The position numbers and the translations under genes were made by a program. Source: Krasilnikovozyma curviuscula (lineage: Eukaryota > Basidiomycota > Tremellomycetes > Cystofilobasidiales > Mrakiaceae). From it: a stretch of DNA of 37,692 nucleotides. Under the pieces are notes generated by a model. That model did no database searches, was not told the DNA's origin, and worked only from the letters and a program-made list of their open reading frames with translations. The stretch is from contig MVAQ01000217.1 of NCBI GenBank assembly GCA_014825775.1, forward strand, positions 1 to 37,692. The letters run 5' to 3'. Shown one piece after another: positions 22,845 through 37,692 of the stretch. Numbering within the stretch: the first letter of the stretch is position 1; each line of letters opens with the position of its first letter.

Positions 22845-22925
22845 AGATTCGATACTGAAATAAAGGTAAAGATGGGTGAACGTTGGTTGCAGCTCAACTA
22901 CTGCCGCCTCACTGTAACCCTCACC
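22845..22925. promoter_or_regulatory. Compact divergent promoter ADK2/SPC1
   Basis: Only 81 bp separate the two divergent ATG codons, so both core promoters and leaders must overlap here or extend into the neighbouring coding regions. No TATA box is visible in either direction. Confidence 0.75.
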
Positions 22926-23484
22926 ATGGCTGATTTACTGGACAAGCTCAGCCTCATAGCAGAGGGCAAGATTGTAAGTAAAATAAGCAACACACCCTTT
23001 TTGTTAATGATTTATGTAATCGCTTCGCATTCTAATGGCCGAAATATCGTTTTCAAAGGACTATTCTGGACAAAAGGTATGAAGGACTATGATCTCACTC
23101 CAATTTAAGTCACTCATCTACTTGTTACCAATACAACTTAGCTCTCAGAACGACTCGCTCAAGTCATTTTGGTCCTATCAGCAGTACGTCGTCTTATTCC
23201 AGAAACTATAGCCCATCTGGGCCGCAGTGTTAACGATTTGAACCCATTCACAAAAGGTCTTCGCCCTCGTAGCAGGGCTCGTACTCCAGTCTATCCGTCT
23301 AACACTGCTTATATTTGCATCTGCATACATCGTCACTCTGCTTGTGAGTCAGCTTGCTTCCTGTCCTGCCTCTTCTTCGCCTCACCGCCGTGCTGTATTT
23401 GGGAAGGTTACGGTCCCACCTTGGCCGCTGTTCAACCAGTCGCCTGTGAAGTGGAAGGTTCCGGATGATGATACCCTGAGGTAG
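22926..23484 (+). CDS. SPC1: Signal peptidase complex subunit 1 (SPC12/SPCS1 family)
   Basis: Five exons, 22926-22973, 23059-23076, 23142-23183, 23257-23343 and 23407-23484, all in phase 0, give 90 residues, the normal family size. This small ER membrane subunit accompanies the catalytic SEC11 subunit during signal-peptide cleavage. The family signature reads through the splices: EGKIDYSGQKLSERLAQ, then two transmembrane segments (VILVLSAVFALVAGLVLQS and LTLLIFASAYIVTLL) and the end TVPPWPLFNQSPVKW. Exon 2 is an 18-nt microexon encoding DYSGQK; without it the conserved GKIDFxGQ motif would be lost, which supports it. The gene was not detectable as one long frame because every exon is under 90 nt. 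Confidence 0.9.
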
Positions 23485-23898
23485 ACGAGTTGAAGCAATG
23501 GCTAATGGCGAAAGCAAGGGAGGGAGTGCTTGTGACGAGCAGAAAGCATATTGGGCGTAGAACATGATACAAATGTATGTAACAAAATATTGTCAGGGTG
23601 TGAGAGAGTTGGCCAGGGAAGGCAACAGAACAACTTGCTTTCTTTCCATTCTCTCCCGCTGCGCACTGAATCCCAGATCACAAGAAACAATGAAATAGGC
23701 TTATATAGGTCAAATGCAACGTGAGGTATGAAGATGAGAGGTATACAAATAATGAAAGGGGTCATAGAGCAGTCAGTATCCAAGAGGGGGGTTGGTAGTC
23801 GAATTGTCGCGTTCGCGCGTGCAGTGATGTGTTTCGTGATTTCGTTATGATAAATTTTCGTTCCGTCTTCGTTCCTGTCATTTCTCGTGCCTGGTCAT
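23485..23898. other. Convergent spacer between SPC1 and the arrestin-like gene
   Basis: About 414 bp lies between two converging stop codons. It holds the 3' regions of both genes, and nothing else was recognised. Confidence 0.6.
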
Positions 23899-26374
23899 TC
23901 AAAGAGAAGAATCCTCCTCTTGTCCCTCACTCGGCCCGAGGTGCTTTCTCCATGCTTCCCCTCCCGCATCTTCATCCTCAGTGTCAATCGATTCATCACC
24001 TTCGTGATCACCATCACCAATCATTGACGACCTTGACGAAGATGTGGATGCAAATGTGGATGAAGAAAGGCTGTTCGACATGCTAGGAGCGATGAGCATT
24101 GTCGTGGGGGCTGATGCGGTTGATGTGGACGCTGACGCTGACGAGGAAGCGACCGTGAATGAGACGGAGACTAGTGATGGCCTTCTTGTTGATTGGTGCT
24201 CTTGGATATCTTGAATACTAGAGACGAGCTCTCTCCTGTCAACATTGTCCTCTACAATCACTCCCCGCCCAATATCTTCATCCTCCACATTCAACGTGCC
24301 GTGGAAAACGCTCTCAGACTCGACTTCGTCGGCATCATCCCTTTCGTCATGTATAGTTCGGTCAAGATAATTGATTACTGATGGGGTTGACGAGGATGAA
24401 GTTGATGCTGATTCTTCTTTAGAGTAAAAAGGAAGCGGTTCGGGATCTTCTCGACTAGTTCCGCTTTCATGGAAGAGAGCAATGTAAGGTGGAAGCGAGA
24501 GTGGTGCTTGCACTATTGTGGTATCAGATGAAGATACTGCTGGAGTAGTAGGTCTTTGAGGAAAAGAGGCGAACTTGAGTGGAGACGTCAGAATCACGAT
24601 ACAGTGTGTGTCTGGTGTTTTGGAGTCGCAGCTAGACCAGACATAACGCGGGGAAATAAATGAACGTAATCGAAAAAGCTTATAGAAACAAAAAGACCCA
24701 CCATGTAACTTTAACTTTAAGCTGGTGCAAGACGCGCAGATAGACAGAGTTCATGTCCGGCATCACAGATACCTTCTCACTCTGAGTTTTCTGTAGAGAA
24801 ATGTTTAGTTTTTTCCACTCCCTACCCAACACATTGCTCTTCAGACCCTCTGTATTCTCCAAATCACTGTACGAGTACGGAGCACCCTCAGGCTTATTGA
24901 ACAGCTTGGTCGTGGAGGTAAACTTGGTCGTTATCTTTGAAGAGTCGGAAGAGAGCTCAAAAACCCCCAGAGTGTTTTGCAGGTGGGCGAGCTGGGAACT
25001 GACAATGAGTGGGTGAATCGGGGGCTGTTCGTCGGGGACGGGGAAAGTGCTGATGAAAGATGCTGAGGGGGTTGACCTTGAAACATGTAACAAATGTGAT
25101 GTTAGATAGTATTTGAATCACAAAATAACGCTTCGAAGGAACATCACCTACCTATATTTCTCAATCTGCTCAACAATGAACTCTACCTTAACCAAACTTA
25201 GCACACCTTCACCAACAGCATGGGCCCCGCTCCTTCCTCTCAGCCTCACAGTGAACTCCAGCGCATCAGTATCGACATCAGCGTATTCAGAGAGGGAAAT
25301 CACACAGTCGATGGGCGACGCCGCGTCTGGCTTCAACGAGAAGTGTCGGAGTGGAAACTGGCTTACTGCCGTCGATGGCGATGGTCGAGACATGAGGGCG
25401 ATCTGAGAGAGGACAGGCTTTGGACAGCGGAGTCTTTGGATGTAGATTGGTTTACGAGGTCCTTCGTATTTCTTGGTCACATTGGAAGAGGAGCCAAAGT
25501 GTCTCTTCACAGAGAGATAGTCGACCGTCATATTGGCTGTCAAGCAGGCGGCGACGAGCGTGACTGGTAGCCTGAACGTTGCCGGAAGCCATCCTGGGAG
25601 TGAGAGGTTGAAGGCGATTGCATATGTCATTGGACGGTTAGGAGTGCTTGGTTTCAGGATGAAAGGGGCATCATCTGGTAACACTTGTTTACTGAGCCGA
25701 AAAACGCGGAATCCATTATAGGACGAACCATCAAAGACTAAAGAAATAAGATAAAGGGAGAGCAGGAAAGAAAAAAAAGAGGGTATCAGTTTCTTGCAGC
25801 AAAGAATAAGAATAGGGGCTAATGCGATGCTAGTGGCGCCTAGAATGAAAGGGGTGCAGCGATACGCACATTCGGCGCGCATCTCAAAGAGAATTTCGAC
25901 GCTAGTAATGAGCAGCTGTGGTTGAACTGGAGGAGACCCGATGGACATTCGCTTCAATTTGACGGGAACTGGTGGTAAGGTTATAAGAACTTCGCCTTCG
26001 AGAGAGTAATGGCTCCCTGTTGTGGTACTTCCGATCATGTCAATAGTTGACTTAGGCAGATAGATATCCATCTTGGGACAACTAGCACCAGTCATTGGGT
26101 CGTTGGAAGGGACGGGGATATCGAACGGTTCCAAATAAGCTTCTGATGCCTTGAGTGTCTTGGTGGACAAGGGACGCCGGGGATGGGGTGATTGAATAGT
26201 TGATGACAAAGTTCTGGCTGTTAGATTATCAAATTCTGTTAGAATATCTTCACTTTCAATGTGACGTGTTCGATGAATCGAGTTGAAACGAGAGGAAGGG
26301 TGGGTCGACGTCCTACGGGAGGAAGGGGATAGCGATGAAGCTGCAGCTCTTGAAGAAGACATAGTGCTGCTCAT
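23899..26374 (-). CDS. Arrestin-related trafficking adaptor (LDB19/ART1-like)
   Basis: Exons 26374-25870, 25737-25152, 25076-24702 and 24631-23899 give 732 residues. The N-terminal 95 residues are Ser/Arg-rich. The body has arrestin-type beta text: LEGEVLITLPPVPVKLKRMSI, ITSVEILFEMRAEFF, PFILKPSTPNRPMTYAIAF, LPGWLPATFRLPVTL and a later LQKTQSEKVSVMPDM segment. The C-terminal 200 residues are acidic and Ser/Thr-rich. An LPxY-type motif (LPPY at 534-537) could bind the WW domains of a Rsp5/NEDD4 ubiquitin ligase. ARTs recruit that ligase to plasma-membrane transporters for endocytosis. The LDB19 subgroup is my best match from the spacing of the arrestin half, but the assignment is by eye. The last intron acceptor (TAG at 24632-24634) is the only one that keeps phase and restores CIVILTSPLKF. 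Confidence 0.65.
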
Positions 26375-27333
26375 CGGTGCTAGACGATAAAAGAATTCAT
26401 TTAACCTGTCAAAAGAAGTCGAGTATTAGGATCGGAGGTGACATTCACGTACCGATATTCCAGCCTGTCAAAGTGGAGAAGAAGTCAATTCTTGTCACGA
26501 CAGTTTGACGGAAATAAATCTAAATTGTGCTGGGCAAAAGCTTCCAACAACGAACGAGAAGAACAAGGTTATGAATATAAGCTGCAAGCTTAGGGAATGA
26601 GGGAATGATTCTCTGGTGATGGCTCACTGGCGAAAGGGAACAGGAGGTCGCCTGTAAGGCAACCCAGCTCAGCTTGATTGTTCGTGAAAGAGGAGGATCA
26701 CCTGAGGCTGTCAACACCAGAAACAGTCAATCACAGCTACAAGATATCTCTCCTTTTCGGTTTTAAGGCCATAAAGGCTTCGTTGTCCTCCAAGTACAAG
26801 GGTGTCGATGGCTCAAAGGGACCCATAGCTTTTTGTGTTCGACTTTCTCCTGTGGCGAAACTTGAAACACTCGCAGAAATTCCTTTCAAGGAGAGAATAA
26901 CTGAAGCACCAAAGGGTTCCATTTCACCTAGTTGAGGTTATAGCTGAGTGAGTGGCAGTCTCACAGGCTGTTCCAACCGAAAAGTTTAGCTTCATGAGCC
27001 GAAAAGGGATAATGGTCTGTGCTGGCTCAGTGCCGAAGTATTCTGAGCCCCTTCACAAAACAAACTTGGCTCTTCTCTGACTCGGAAACTCTCCAAATTA
27101 AGTTGACGTTCTTCATAAACAGGTCTAGCTCATGCTTATAATGTGCTCTCTTTCGGGTTTGATGCCAAAAGCGACGTCTGAGACAGCGGTTCTTCTAGAA
27201 GTCAATTCTCTCAATGTACCTAGTCTTCCTGGAAGTCCAAGAGTTACGTCTGTCTATTTTCCTCAGGGTGAGATGCTCTCTTTTTGGGATTCTCTTAGAA
27301 TAAGTAAGACTTTTTCTGCACACCGTGCGGCAT
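26375..27333. other. Unexplained spacer between the arrestin-like gene and SERCA
   Basis: About 960 bp is the longest same-strand spacer in this half of the window. It must hold the SERCA 3' region and the arrestin promoter. Short frames at 26678-26935 (+) and 27132-27383 (+) have no recognisable domain. Two segments look imperfectly related: CTCTCCTTTTCGG at about 26747 and CTCTCTTTCGGG at about 27146, both followed by a GCC(A)AAAG-like stretch. A perfect 7-bp inverted repeat lies at 27024-27049. Confidence 0.5.
27024..27049. repeat. Inverted repeat, 7-bp arms, 12-nt spacer
   Basis: GGCTCAG at 27024-27030 pairs with CTGAGCC at 27043-27049. It lies about 285 bp beyond the SERCA stop and about 650 bp upstream of the arrestin-like start. 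Role unknown; it could be chance. Confidence 0.4.
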
Positions 27334-31230
<3,897 letters not shown>

Positions 31231-31657
31231 CTGCTTCGACCTTCAATATTCAAACGAATGAATGGATAGGAGGAGGAAGAATTGCCCAAGCTTTCCCTTC
31301 TTTGCTAAACTGGAGATCGGTGATCGTTGGTGGCAAGAGAAGTTTCGAGACGTGTTGCCAGCGAGGCCAGCAGACTATTCGAAATGGTGGAGTTGCGCTA
31401 CCTGGCCTTCCAGCTCTCATACACAGCGGATCACAGTCAGTAGGTTGCTGTGACAAACGAGAAGAAGATAAACAGTTTATGGCATCCAAATCGGACTTAA
31501 TTCTGTCAAGGTTGCGCCACGAGCTTAGGCAGCATCCATGCAATATAAGTCAACTTGCGACAAAGAGGGACGTGGATGAGGGCAGTAAAATGCACCTGAG
31601 TCAGATTACCTTACAATCATTAGATGACTATGCTGGTTTTTCTCATCAACGTGATAT
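31231..31657. other. Spacer between SERCA and TRP2
   Basis: About 427 bp holds the SERCA promoter and the TRP2 3' region, both genes being on the minus strand. No gene or clear TATA box was seen. Confidence 0.6.
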
Positions 31658-33635
31658 TCACTGGTTGCCCTTCTCCAAGGCCAAGTAATACCCTGAAAAG
31701 CCACATTATGATTAGAAATAGGGTGGAAGAGTACAACAAAAGTAGAAGAACTTACTTTCTGCAGATTCGATACAGTTAAGGTTCGCCCTCAACTTGTTCA
31801 GAGTCTCGACGTATTCATCCTCCTCCACACTGTCGTAAACGATACCACCACCTACAACCAATGGACGAAAAAACAGGGTCAGCATCAAAGATGGAAAGGC
31901 TAATCATATGAGAGAGCGAACTTACCAGCTTGGAGATAGGCAAACCCGTCCTTGAAAGTCATCGTCCTGATAGCAATGCAAGTGTCCAACTCATTTTCGT
32001 TGAAATCGAATCTTCCAACAGCACCAGCATATACACCTCTCCGTTCTCCTTCCAGCTCTCCGACCAGCTCAATGGCTTTGATCTTCGGTGCTCCAGACAC
32101 AGTTCCAGCAGGGAAAATAGATCTGAAAGCGTCGAATCTAACCAGAACAGAAGCCACCAATCAGCTTTAACAGGAAAAGGAATAGAAAGATTTGAAACTA
32201 ACCGAGTCTTGTCCTCCCTCAGAACACCACTGATCTGACTTGTTAAGTGAATAACATGACTGAACTTCTCAATCTCCATCAACGCATCGACCTGGACAGT
32301 CGCTGGTTGGCACACTCGGTTGACATCGTTTCTCGCCAAGTCAACCAGCATGATATGCTCTGCTCGATCCTTCACTGAGGCCAAAAGTTCCGCTCCCAGA
32401 GCAGCGTCCTCTGATTATCAAAGGGGGAAAATCAGTATGAAACTGGTTCCATGAGATGAGATCATGTGAAAGTTTGACCCACCTTCCGGCGTCTTTCCTC
32501 TCTTAACGGTTCCAGCAATGGCGTGGTTGAACACTTTTCGCTTGGTGACTTTACACAGCGTTTCCGGACTGGCGCCGACAAGCTGAGCGTCTCCAACGTC
32601 GATGTAAAACATATATGGGCTTGGGTTGAGACTTCTAAGTTGCCTGTAAGCATTAAAAGGGTGGAGGGTGGTTGGTCGGGATAGACGTTGGGATGGGACA
32701 GCTTGGATGATGTTCCCCTTTAGAATGTGCTCCTTCAGTGCAGTGACATGAGCTTCGTATCCTTCTTTTCCGACATTCGAGGTGAACTGTTGATTCTGCT
32801 TTATTGGTGGTTGGACTGGAAGTGGGATCTTCTCAGCGAGAAGTTTTGTTCTGAGGGATTGTAATCGTTCAGTTGCGGCGGCATACAGAGAGTCTATTGA
32901 TGAAGACGATTCGGCGGACGGAAGGAAGACGTGAGAGACAAGTTTGAGGTTCTGGTAGAGGTGGTCGAAGATAACGATTGTGTCTTGAAACATGAAGACT
33001 GATTCTGGAAGTTCGAATGGTGTTTTTAAAGGTCGAGCAGTTTTGGGCTCGAAATATTGTATGCAGTCGTAGGTAACGAAGCCAATAGCCCCGCCTAATG
33101 GTTAAAAAGGAAGGAACTAGTCAGTGCTTGACATCAAAGAGTAAAAAGCTTCACTGACCTGTAAAAGTAGGAATCTCTGGAATGGAGACGTATTTGTACT
33201 TCGCCAGTTCCTTCTCGAGCCCAATCAAAGGATCACCTTGGATTTCGAAACCTGGGCCAGATCTCACAACCTCAAATGGGTCTTTTATCAAAAGGAATGT
33301 ATTAGCCCCTTTCTCAATCAGAATGGGCTTTGACCGCAAGTAACTAACCAGCACCGATAAAACTGTATCTGGCCAAGCTCTCTCCTCCAGCAATACTCTC
33401 TAACAAGAACGAGTATTTACTGCCATTTGAAACCTTCAGGTATGCTATCACTGGCGTGACCAGGTCAGCGGGCAATGAGATGAAGATTGGTACACAGTTG
33501 CCTTTAGCTGGATCGACCAATAGCTCTTTCACTTGTTCTAGCGACGGTGTTGGGCTGAGGGGCTAGTAGGACAAAACTAGAGGTAAGAATCAATTCAAAA
33601 AGGGTATAAGTGCTTGAGCTGACTGAGGAGTCCAT
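31658..33635 (-). CDS. TRP2: Anthranilate synthase component I (TrpE/TRP2)
   Basis: Eight exons, 33635-33624, 33562-33349, 33281-33159, 33094-32483, 32410-32203, 32137-31926, 31851-31756 and 31692-31658, give 503 residues, the size of yeast Trp2 (507). It converts chorismate to anthranilate, the first committed step of tryptophan synthesis, with ammonia supplied by the glutamine amidotransferase subunit (TRP3). Visible motifs are SFLLES and [11 protein letters not shown], both linked to tryptophan feedback binding; [11 protein letters not shown]; the chorismate-site blocks [48 protein letters not shown] and [18 protein letters not shown]; and [10 protein letters not shown]. The final 12-codon exon ([11 protein letters not shown]) was found by phase. 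The first exon codes only MDSS; its join to [11 protein letters not shown] uses a GTCAGC donor and is the weakest junction. Confidence 0.95.
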
Positions 33636-33972
33636 TTTGAGAGTTGATGTGGTTGCGTTGCTCTCCTCGACTGCTCTTCTGACTTGATTTTTCTGACCAG
33701 GGGTGGCGCAGTGAGCTTATTTATTTTGGAGGTAGAGCGTATGACAGGGAATATAGATTTACTTTTATACCACACATCAAGATGGATAAAACAGAGGTAT
33801 AGGGTATGAGCCAAGAAAAATGAAGGATTGAATCAAGTAAAGAGCATTCGCCATAGCGACGACGAGAAGAGCGAAATTATGTTGTCCCTATACTATGCAG
33901 AAATAAAACTCTAGTTTAAAGATCGATAAGTGTAGCAGTAAAAGAGCGTGGAGGGTCCTTGATGATAAGGTC
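33636..33972. other. Spacer between TRP2 and the subtilase gene
   Basis: About 337 bp contains the TRP2 promoter and the 3' region of the protease gene. An AATAAATA-like stretch lies on the minus strand near 33715-33725. No TGACTCA (Gcn4/Cpc1) site was seen on either strand. Confidence 0.5.
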
Positions 33973-36900
33973 TTAGAAAGAGATGACGGGTGAAGTCCAG
34001 GACTCGTAGTCGGACTCTTGGGTGGCATCACCGTTGTGCTTGAGTGCTCTGAGGAGGAACTTGTAGCTACCACTTGGGACAGTGGTACCGTTGGAGAAAG
34101 CAGGAGCCGTCCAAGCGAATGAATACCAACCGTTGTCATCGGTGTCACCAGCGTCGGTGCTGAGCAAGTGGCAACAATACATTAGTGACATGAGCGGCAT
34201 AAGGAAGAAGAATTGCACTCACTTTCTGGACACATAAGTGCTCTCGAAGAGGTTACCGACAATAGAAACATTAGAGAAGGTGTTGGTCCTTGTAGACGTT
34301 GAGGATCCAGAACCAGACGATACGCCTCCTCTGCTGGCAGGGCTCAACCACCAGAGGAGATCAGAGATCAGAGACTTCTTCTCAAACGCCTCCTCACCAT
34401 CAACAATAGATCGGATTCTGTGCTTGGCCTCAGCAGACATCCTGGATCTCAAGTGACGCTTCGAGATGGTGGGGGCGAAGGTGCTGTTAGCGGAGATCAA
34501 ATCACCAATAACCACAGCAGAGCCCGAGACGAGTCTGTAGAGAAAGGTTGGGTAGTCAGATCCAGAGAAAGTGTAGGTTGCTGGGGCGGACAAGAAGTCA
34601 AAGTTGGCATCAGAGATGGCAGGGAGGCTAGAATATAAACAAAAACCAACGAAGAGCCATTAGGTATATTAATCAGAGATGGCATTAAAAGATGTGGAGA
34701 ACTCACTTAGCTCCGAAGAACCAGTCCTCGTTATCTATGACTGGGACGCTCTTCCAGGCAGTAGCAACTCCAAGGTAAGGAACTCTGAAAGTGTTGGTAG
34801 AGCTGGATACTTGGATCCATCCAGAGTAGACTGGAACACTGTTGGCATCAAACCCAGTTGGAGCAGTGAAGGTCAACTTTATCTTTTGGCTGTCACTTCG
34901 TCCAAGGTTGAACGAGGTTGGGGAGATCTTGACGGAAGCTGGGTTGTCGATCATAGTCAGTGGACCATCCTGAGATTGGTTGAGGCCTGCGACAAGAATC
35001 AGTTACTGAAGTGCTAAACGTAAAGGAACTGCACTTACCAGTGTAGAAAGCTTCGAAAGACCCAGCTGGGATGTGAGTGACGGTGTACTTCTGCTGAGAG
35101 TCAGACCCAGATGAAGAGATGGTAATAGTCTGAGAGCTGGCAAAGTTACTGGTATCGTTCAAGTTTAGCTCAGTTGGAGTGATAGTAGTGGTGTAAGCAA
35201 CGGCATTGTAAGCATTAACCAATCCAGCACCAGATTGAGCGACTGTTTGCCATGAAGAGCCACCGATGACCTGTGGGACAAGCGATGCGGTGCCCTCAAT
35301 GGCGGATTTGAAGGTCGCAGGAGAGGCCCGTGGGTGTTTTTGTAGGTAGATGGCAGCGACACCGGCAATGTAGGGCGATGAGAAAGAAGTGCCGTCTGCT
35401 TGGTTGTAGCCGCCTTCAGAGACGAGGAAGGCGGATCGGACGTTTTCACCAGGGGCAGAAATGGATGGATTCATGTAGAGTTCGTTCGTTGGACCGACAG
35501 ACGAAACTAGGATAGGGTTGGGGTGTTGAGATTAGAGGATGTCTAGTATACCATAGAGATCTTTTTGAGATATACTCACAGACAGACATGGTTCCTCCGT
35601 AGTCAGTGTTGAGGACGTTTGCAGCAGCACCTTGTGGGAAAGTGATGGTAGCATTAGTTCCATTGATAGACTCTAAGTAGTTACCATCGGTCAAAGAGAT
35701 AAGGGAGACATTGGTAGCGACATCCTGAGCATGGTAACCAATATTGGCGGTGTTTTTGATGAGGATCTGGTTACCATTCAACGAGGCAACTCCTTGTTCA
35801 ATCAAAGCCTGTTACAAAAACATCTCAGCTCTATGAGAATCGAGTGTCAACATTCAAAGCCAGATGAATAACTTACGTATGAACAGAAACCACGGTCGAC
35901 GATGACAGTGTAGTTGGACAAGTCAGGAACGTAAGATGGAATAGATCCATAACAGCCTGTAATAAAACCAAAATGTTGAGATACTATCCATCAACTCAGA
36001 AAAAGCTGAATTCTCACCTCCATTTGGCAAGTAGTAGATCGGGCGAGGTCCAACGGCATTAGGATACACAGAGAGATAAGACTATGACAGAAACGATTAT
36101 GATATCAGCAACGGACGAGATTGTTAGAAATTGGATGAAGCGATTCTACTCACGAATTTGTAACCCGTGCTGGTGGTAGCGTTCCAAGCGGGCCAAGTGG
36201 TCGAGACAACAGATCCTACGGAAATGACGCCGGTACCCGTAGCAGGGGCCTCGACGTAGAAAGCACCGTAGTAACCATCATTACCAGCAGAAACAGTGAC
36301 AATCTTTCCCTTGGAAACTGCGTTGGCGGCGGCAACGGCGACAGCGCTCTCAGACCAACCAGACGATTCGCCCAGGGACAGATTGATAATGTCGTTTCCG
36401 TCGGTGTAGGCCCTCTCAATAGCAGCGATGATAATATCGTCTGAAGCCGTGCCGGTACAGCCGAAGATTCTGTACATGGCCATACTCGACTCGTATGCGA
36501 CGCCGGTGTAGTTCAACGGGTTGGGGTTGGCGCCAACAATTCCTGATGAGAAGGTTCCGTGGCCGTCACAGGTGTCCAAGGGGTCATTATCGGGAACTGG
36601 AGTGTTGGTACCTGAGAAATGAAAGCGACGCGTCATGTGTCAGTAATCAATGAGGAACCCGTTCGAGAGAAATGATGGGAAAGAGAGGAGAGCGCTCACC
36701 ATCGTAGTTATCGCCGACGAAGTCGTATCCACCATAGAACTTGCAGCCGGTGGTAGCATAACAGTTTCCAAAGACTGGGTTGGTATAGTCGACACCGGTG
36801 TCAATCATGGCGACTTTGAGGCCCTTTCCGTAGAGTCCAGCGTTGTGCAACTTGTCGACGCCCGTCATCTGCGAAGGCCGAATCAACGTCAACAGAGAGA

Positions 36901-37668
36901 ACCATGGCAAAGCAAAGAAGTAAAGTGCGCTTCATTTACCTGGTGAATTGGTTCAGTATCGATGTTTCTCTGGACATGGTTCTGGCCAGTGCAGTTGCCG
37001 TGGTAGGTCACCTTTGGACGTGGATTGATTCGGCATGGGATGATAGATTGAACGCCAGACAGTGATGCAATATCAGAGATGTCCTAGATGTACCAAAAAA
37101 AACAGTGGTCAGGTCAAGGATGTTTTTCAAGAGCGATGATCTTTTAATATCTGAAGAAGACCGCAGCGAGCGCGTCCCCCCTTTGAGAAATGTAAATAGA
37201 CGCACGAAGTCATCCTGCCGCAACAACAAGTACGTCAGAGTGGATCGTAAAATTATTTCACAAATAAACAAGTCACTTTACTCACAGTCACAGTGACGGC
37301 AAGACCAACGAAGAGATCTGATGTATACTTGAAGCCGATTGAGAACTTGATACCACGTTCGACCATTCGCTTTTCGAAGTCATTGTGAAGCTGAGATGCA
37401 ACATGGTAAAAAATGTTTCGATAATTAGCAAAAAGAGAGTAGAAAGAGGGGATACACAGCAAAAACGTGTACTTACAGCGTCGACCTCACGTTTGTAGGT
37501 CGTCCCAGAAGGGATGTTTGAGGTGGAGGAGAGCTGGACAATGTACCTGTTGGGCACGAGCCCTAGGTTCGTCGTGAGCTTGATAGCACTCTTGTCCACT
37601 TTGGCAGCTGACACAGCCTGGCCAGCTGCGACCAGCACGGAGGCCAGTACACAAAGCGAAAGACGCAT
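33973..37668 (-). CDS. Secreted subtilisin-like serine protease (S8) with PA insertion
   Basis: Twelve exons, 37668-37477, 37390-37286, 37083-36940, 36868-36700, 36611-36154, 36081-36018, 35956-35877, 35808-35580, 35506-35039, 34986-34707, 34627-34223 and 34159-33973, give 926 residues. A signal peptide (RLSLCVLASVLVAAGQAVS) is followed by an I9-like propeptide beginning with PNRYIVQL. The catalytic triad is D170 (AMIDTGVDY), H221 (DGHGT) and S521 (DGTSFSSPYIAG), with the oxyanion Asn near 314 (SAGND). About 300 residues separate H and S. This gap holds a protease-associated-like region (VIVDRGFCSYALIEQGV). The C-terminal half is Fn3-like beta text with many N-glycosylation sites. The layout matches large fungal subtilases (minor extracellular protease/C5a-peptidase-like) acting outside the cell. 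A 200-nt intron (37285-37084) may hide a 9-nt exon; with it the protein has 929 residues. The stop is TAA. Confidence 0.92.
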
Positions 37669-37692
37669 TATTTTTTACCGGGAGGGGAGGGG

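Noticed and set aside
23226..23241. tRNA B-box-like GGGTTCAAATC on the minus strand
   Set aside because: It lies in an SPC1 intron. The flanking bases do not form a T-arm stem, and no A box lies at the right distance.

Overview
The window is nuclear DNA of an intron-dense fungus, most likely a basidiomycete and possibly a Tremellomycete-type yeast. Almost every gene is broken by introns of about 50-130 nt with GT..AG ends, and very small coding exons occur. The gene set (RIM20/palA, Gti1/Pac2, glucosylceramide synthase, a SERCA-type Ca2+ pump, MAF1, SRC1) is fungal. Glucosylceramide synthase and SERCA are absent from budding yeasts such as Saccharomyces. The class-level placement is inference. 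No bacterial, viral, CRISPR, rRNA, tRNA or intact mobile-element sequence was recognised.

Layout from left to right. 1-812 (-): N-terminal part of the pH-signalling BRO1 protein RIM20/palA, cut by the window edge. 1043-2167 (+): WW-domain protein, divergent from RIM20. 3616-5035 (+): aquaporin with a TATA box. 5275-6420 (+): AIM34-like mitochondrial SAP/one-TM protein. 7754-9565 (+): Gti1/Pac2 (WOPR) transcription factor with a long upstream region. 9785-10649 (-): small unknown, perhaps NTF2-like. 11166-14416 (-): SRC1/HEH inner-nuclear-membrane protein with an AT-hook-like motif. 14673-16458 (-): glucosylceramide synthase. 17582-19622 (+): MAF1, repressor of RNA polymerase III, with an unusually long first intron. 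20198-20772 (-): NTF2-like/SnoaL-like protein with a clear TATA box. 21274-22844 (-): mitochondrial adenylate kinase ADK2. 22926-23484 (+): signal peptidase subunit SPC1, divergent from ADK2 across only 81 bp. 23899-26374 (-): LDB19/ART-like arrestin. 27334-31230 (-): SERCA Ca2+-ATPase with 14 exons. 31658-33635 (-): anthranilate synthase component I, TRP2. 33973-37668 (-): secreted subtilisin-like protease with a PA insertion.

The exon models were assembled by hand. For each gene the reading phase was checked across every junction, and the total coding length is a multiple of three. Junctions that remain uncertain are named in the entries. The genes do not form a pathway cluster; this is an ordinary, gene-dense stretch of core chromosome. 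The items most worth checking are the microexons, the 449-nt MAF1 intron, the compact ADK2/SPC1 divergent promoter, the unexplained 26.4-27.3 kb spacer and the inverted repeat upstream of the Gti1/Pac2 gene. I did not find a convincing undescribed multi-gene system.
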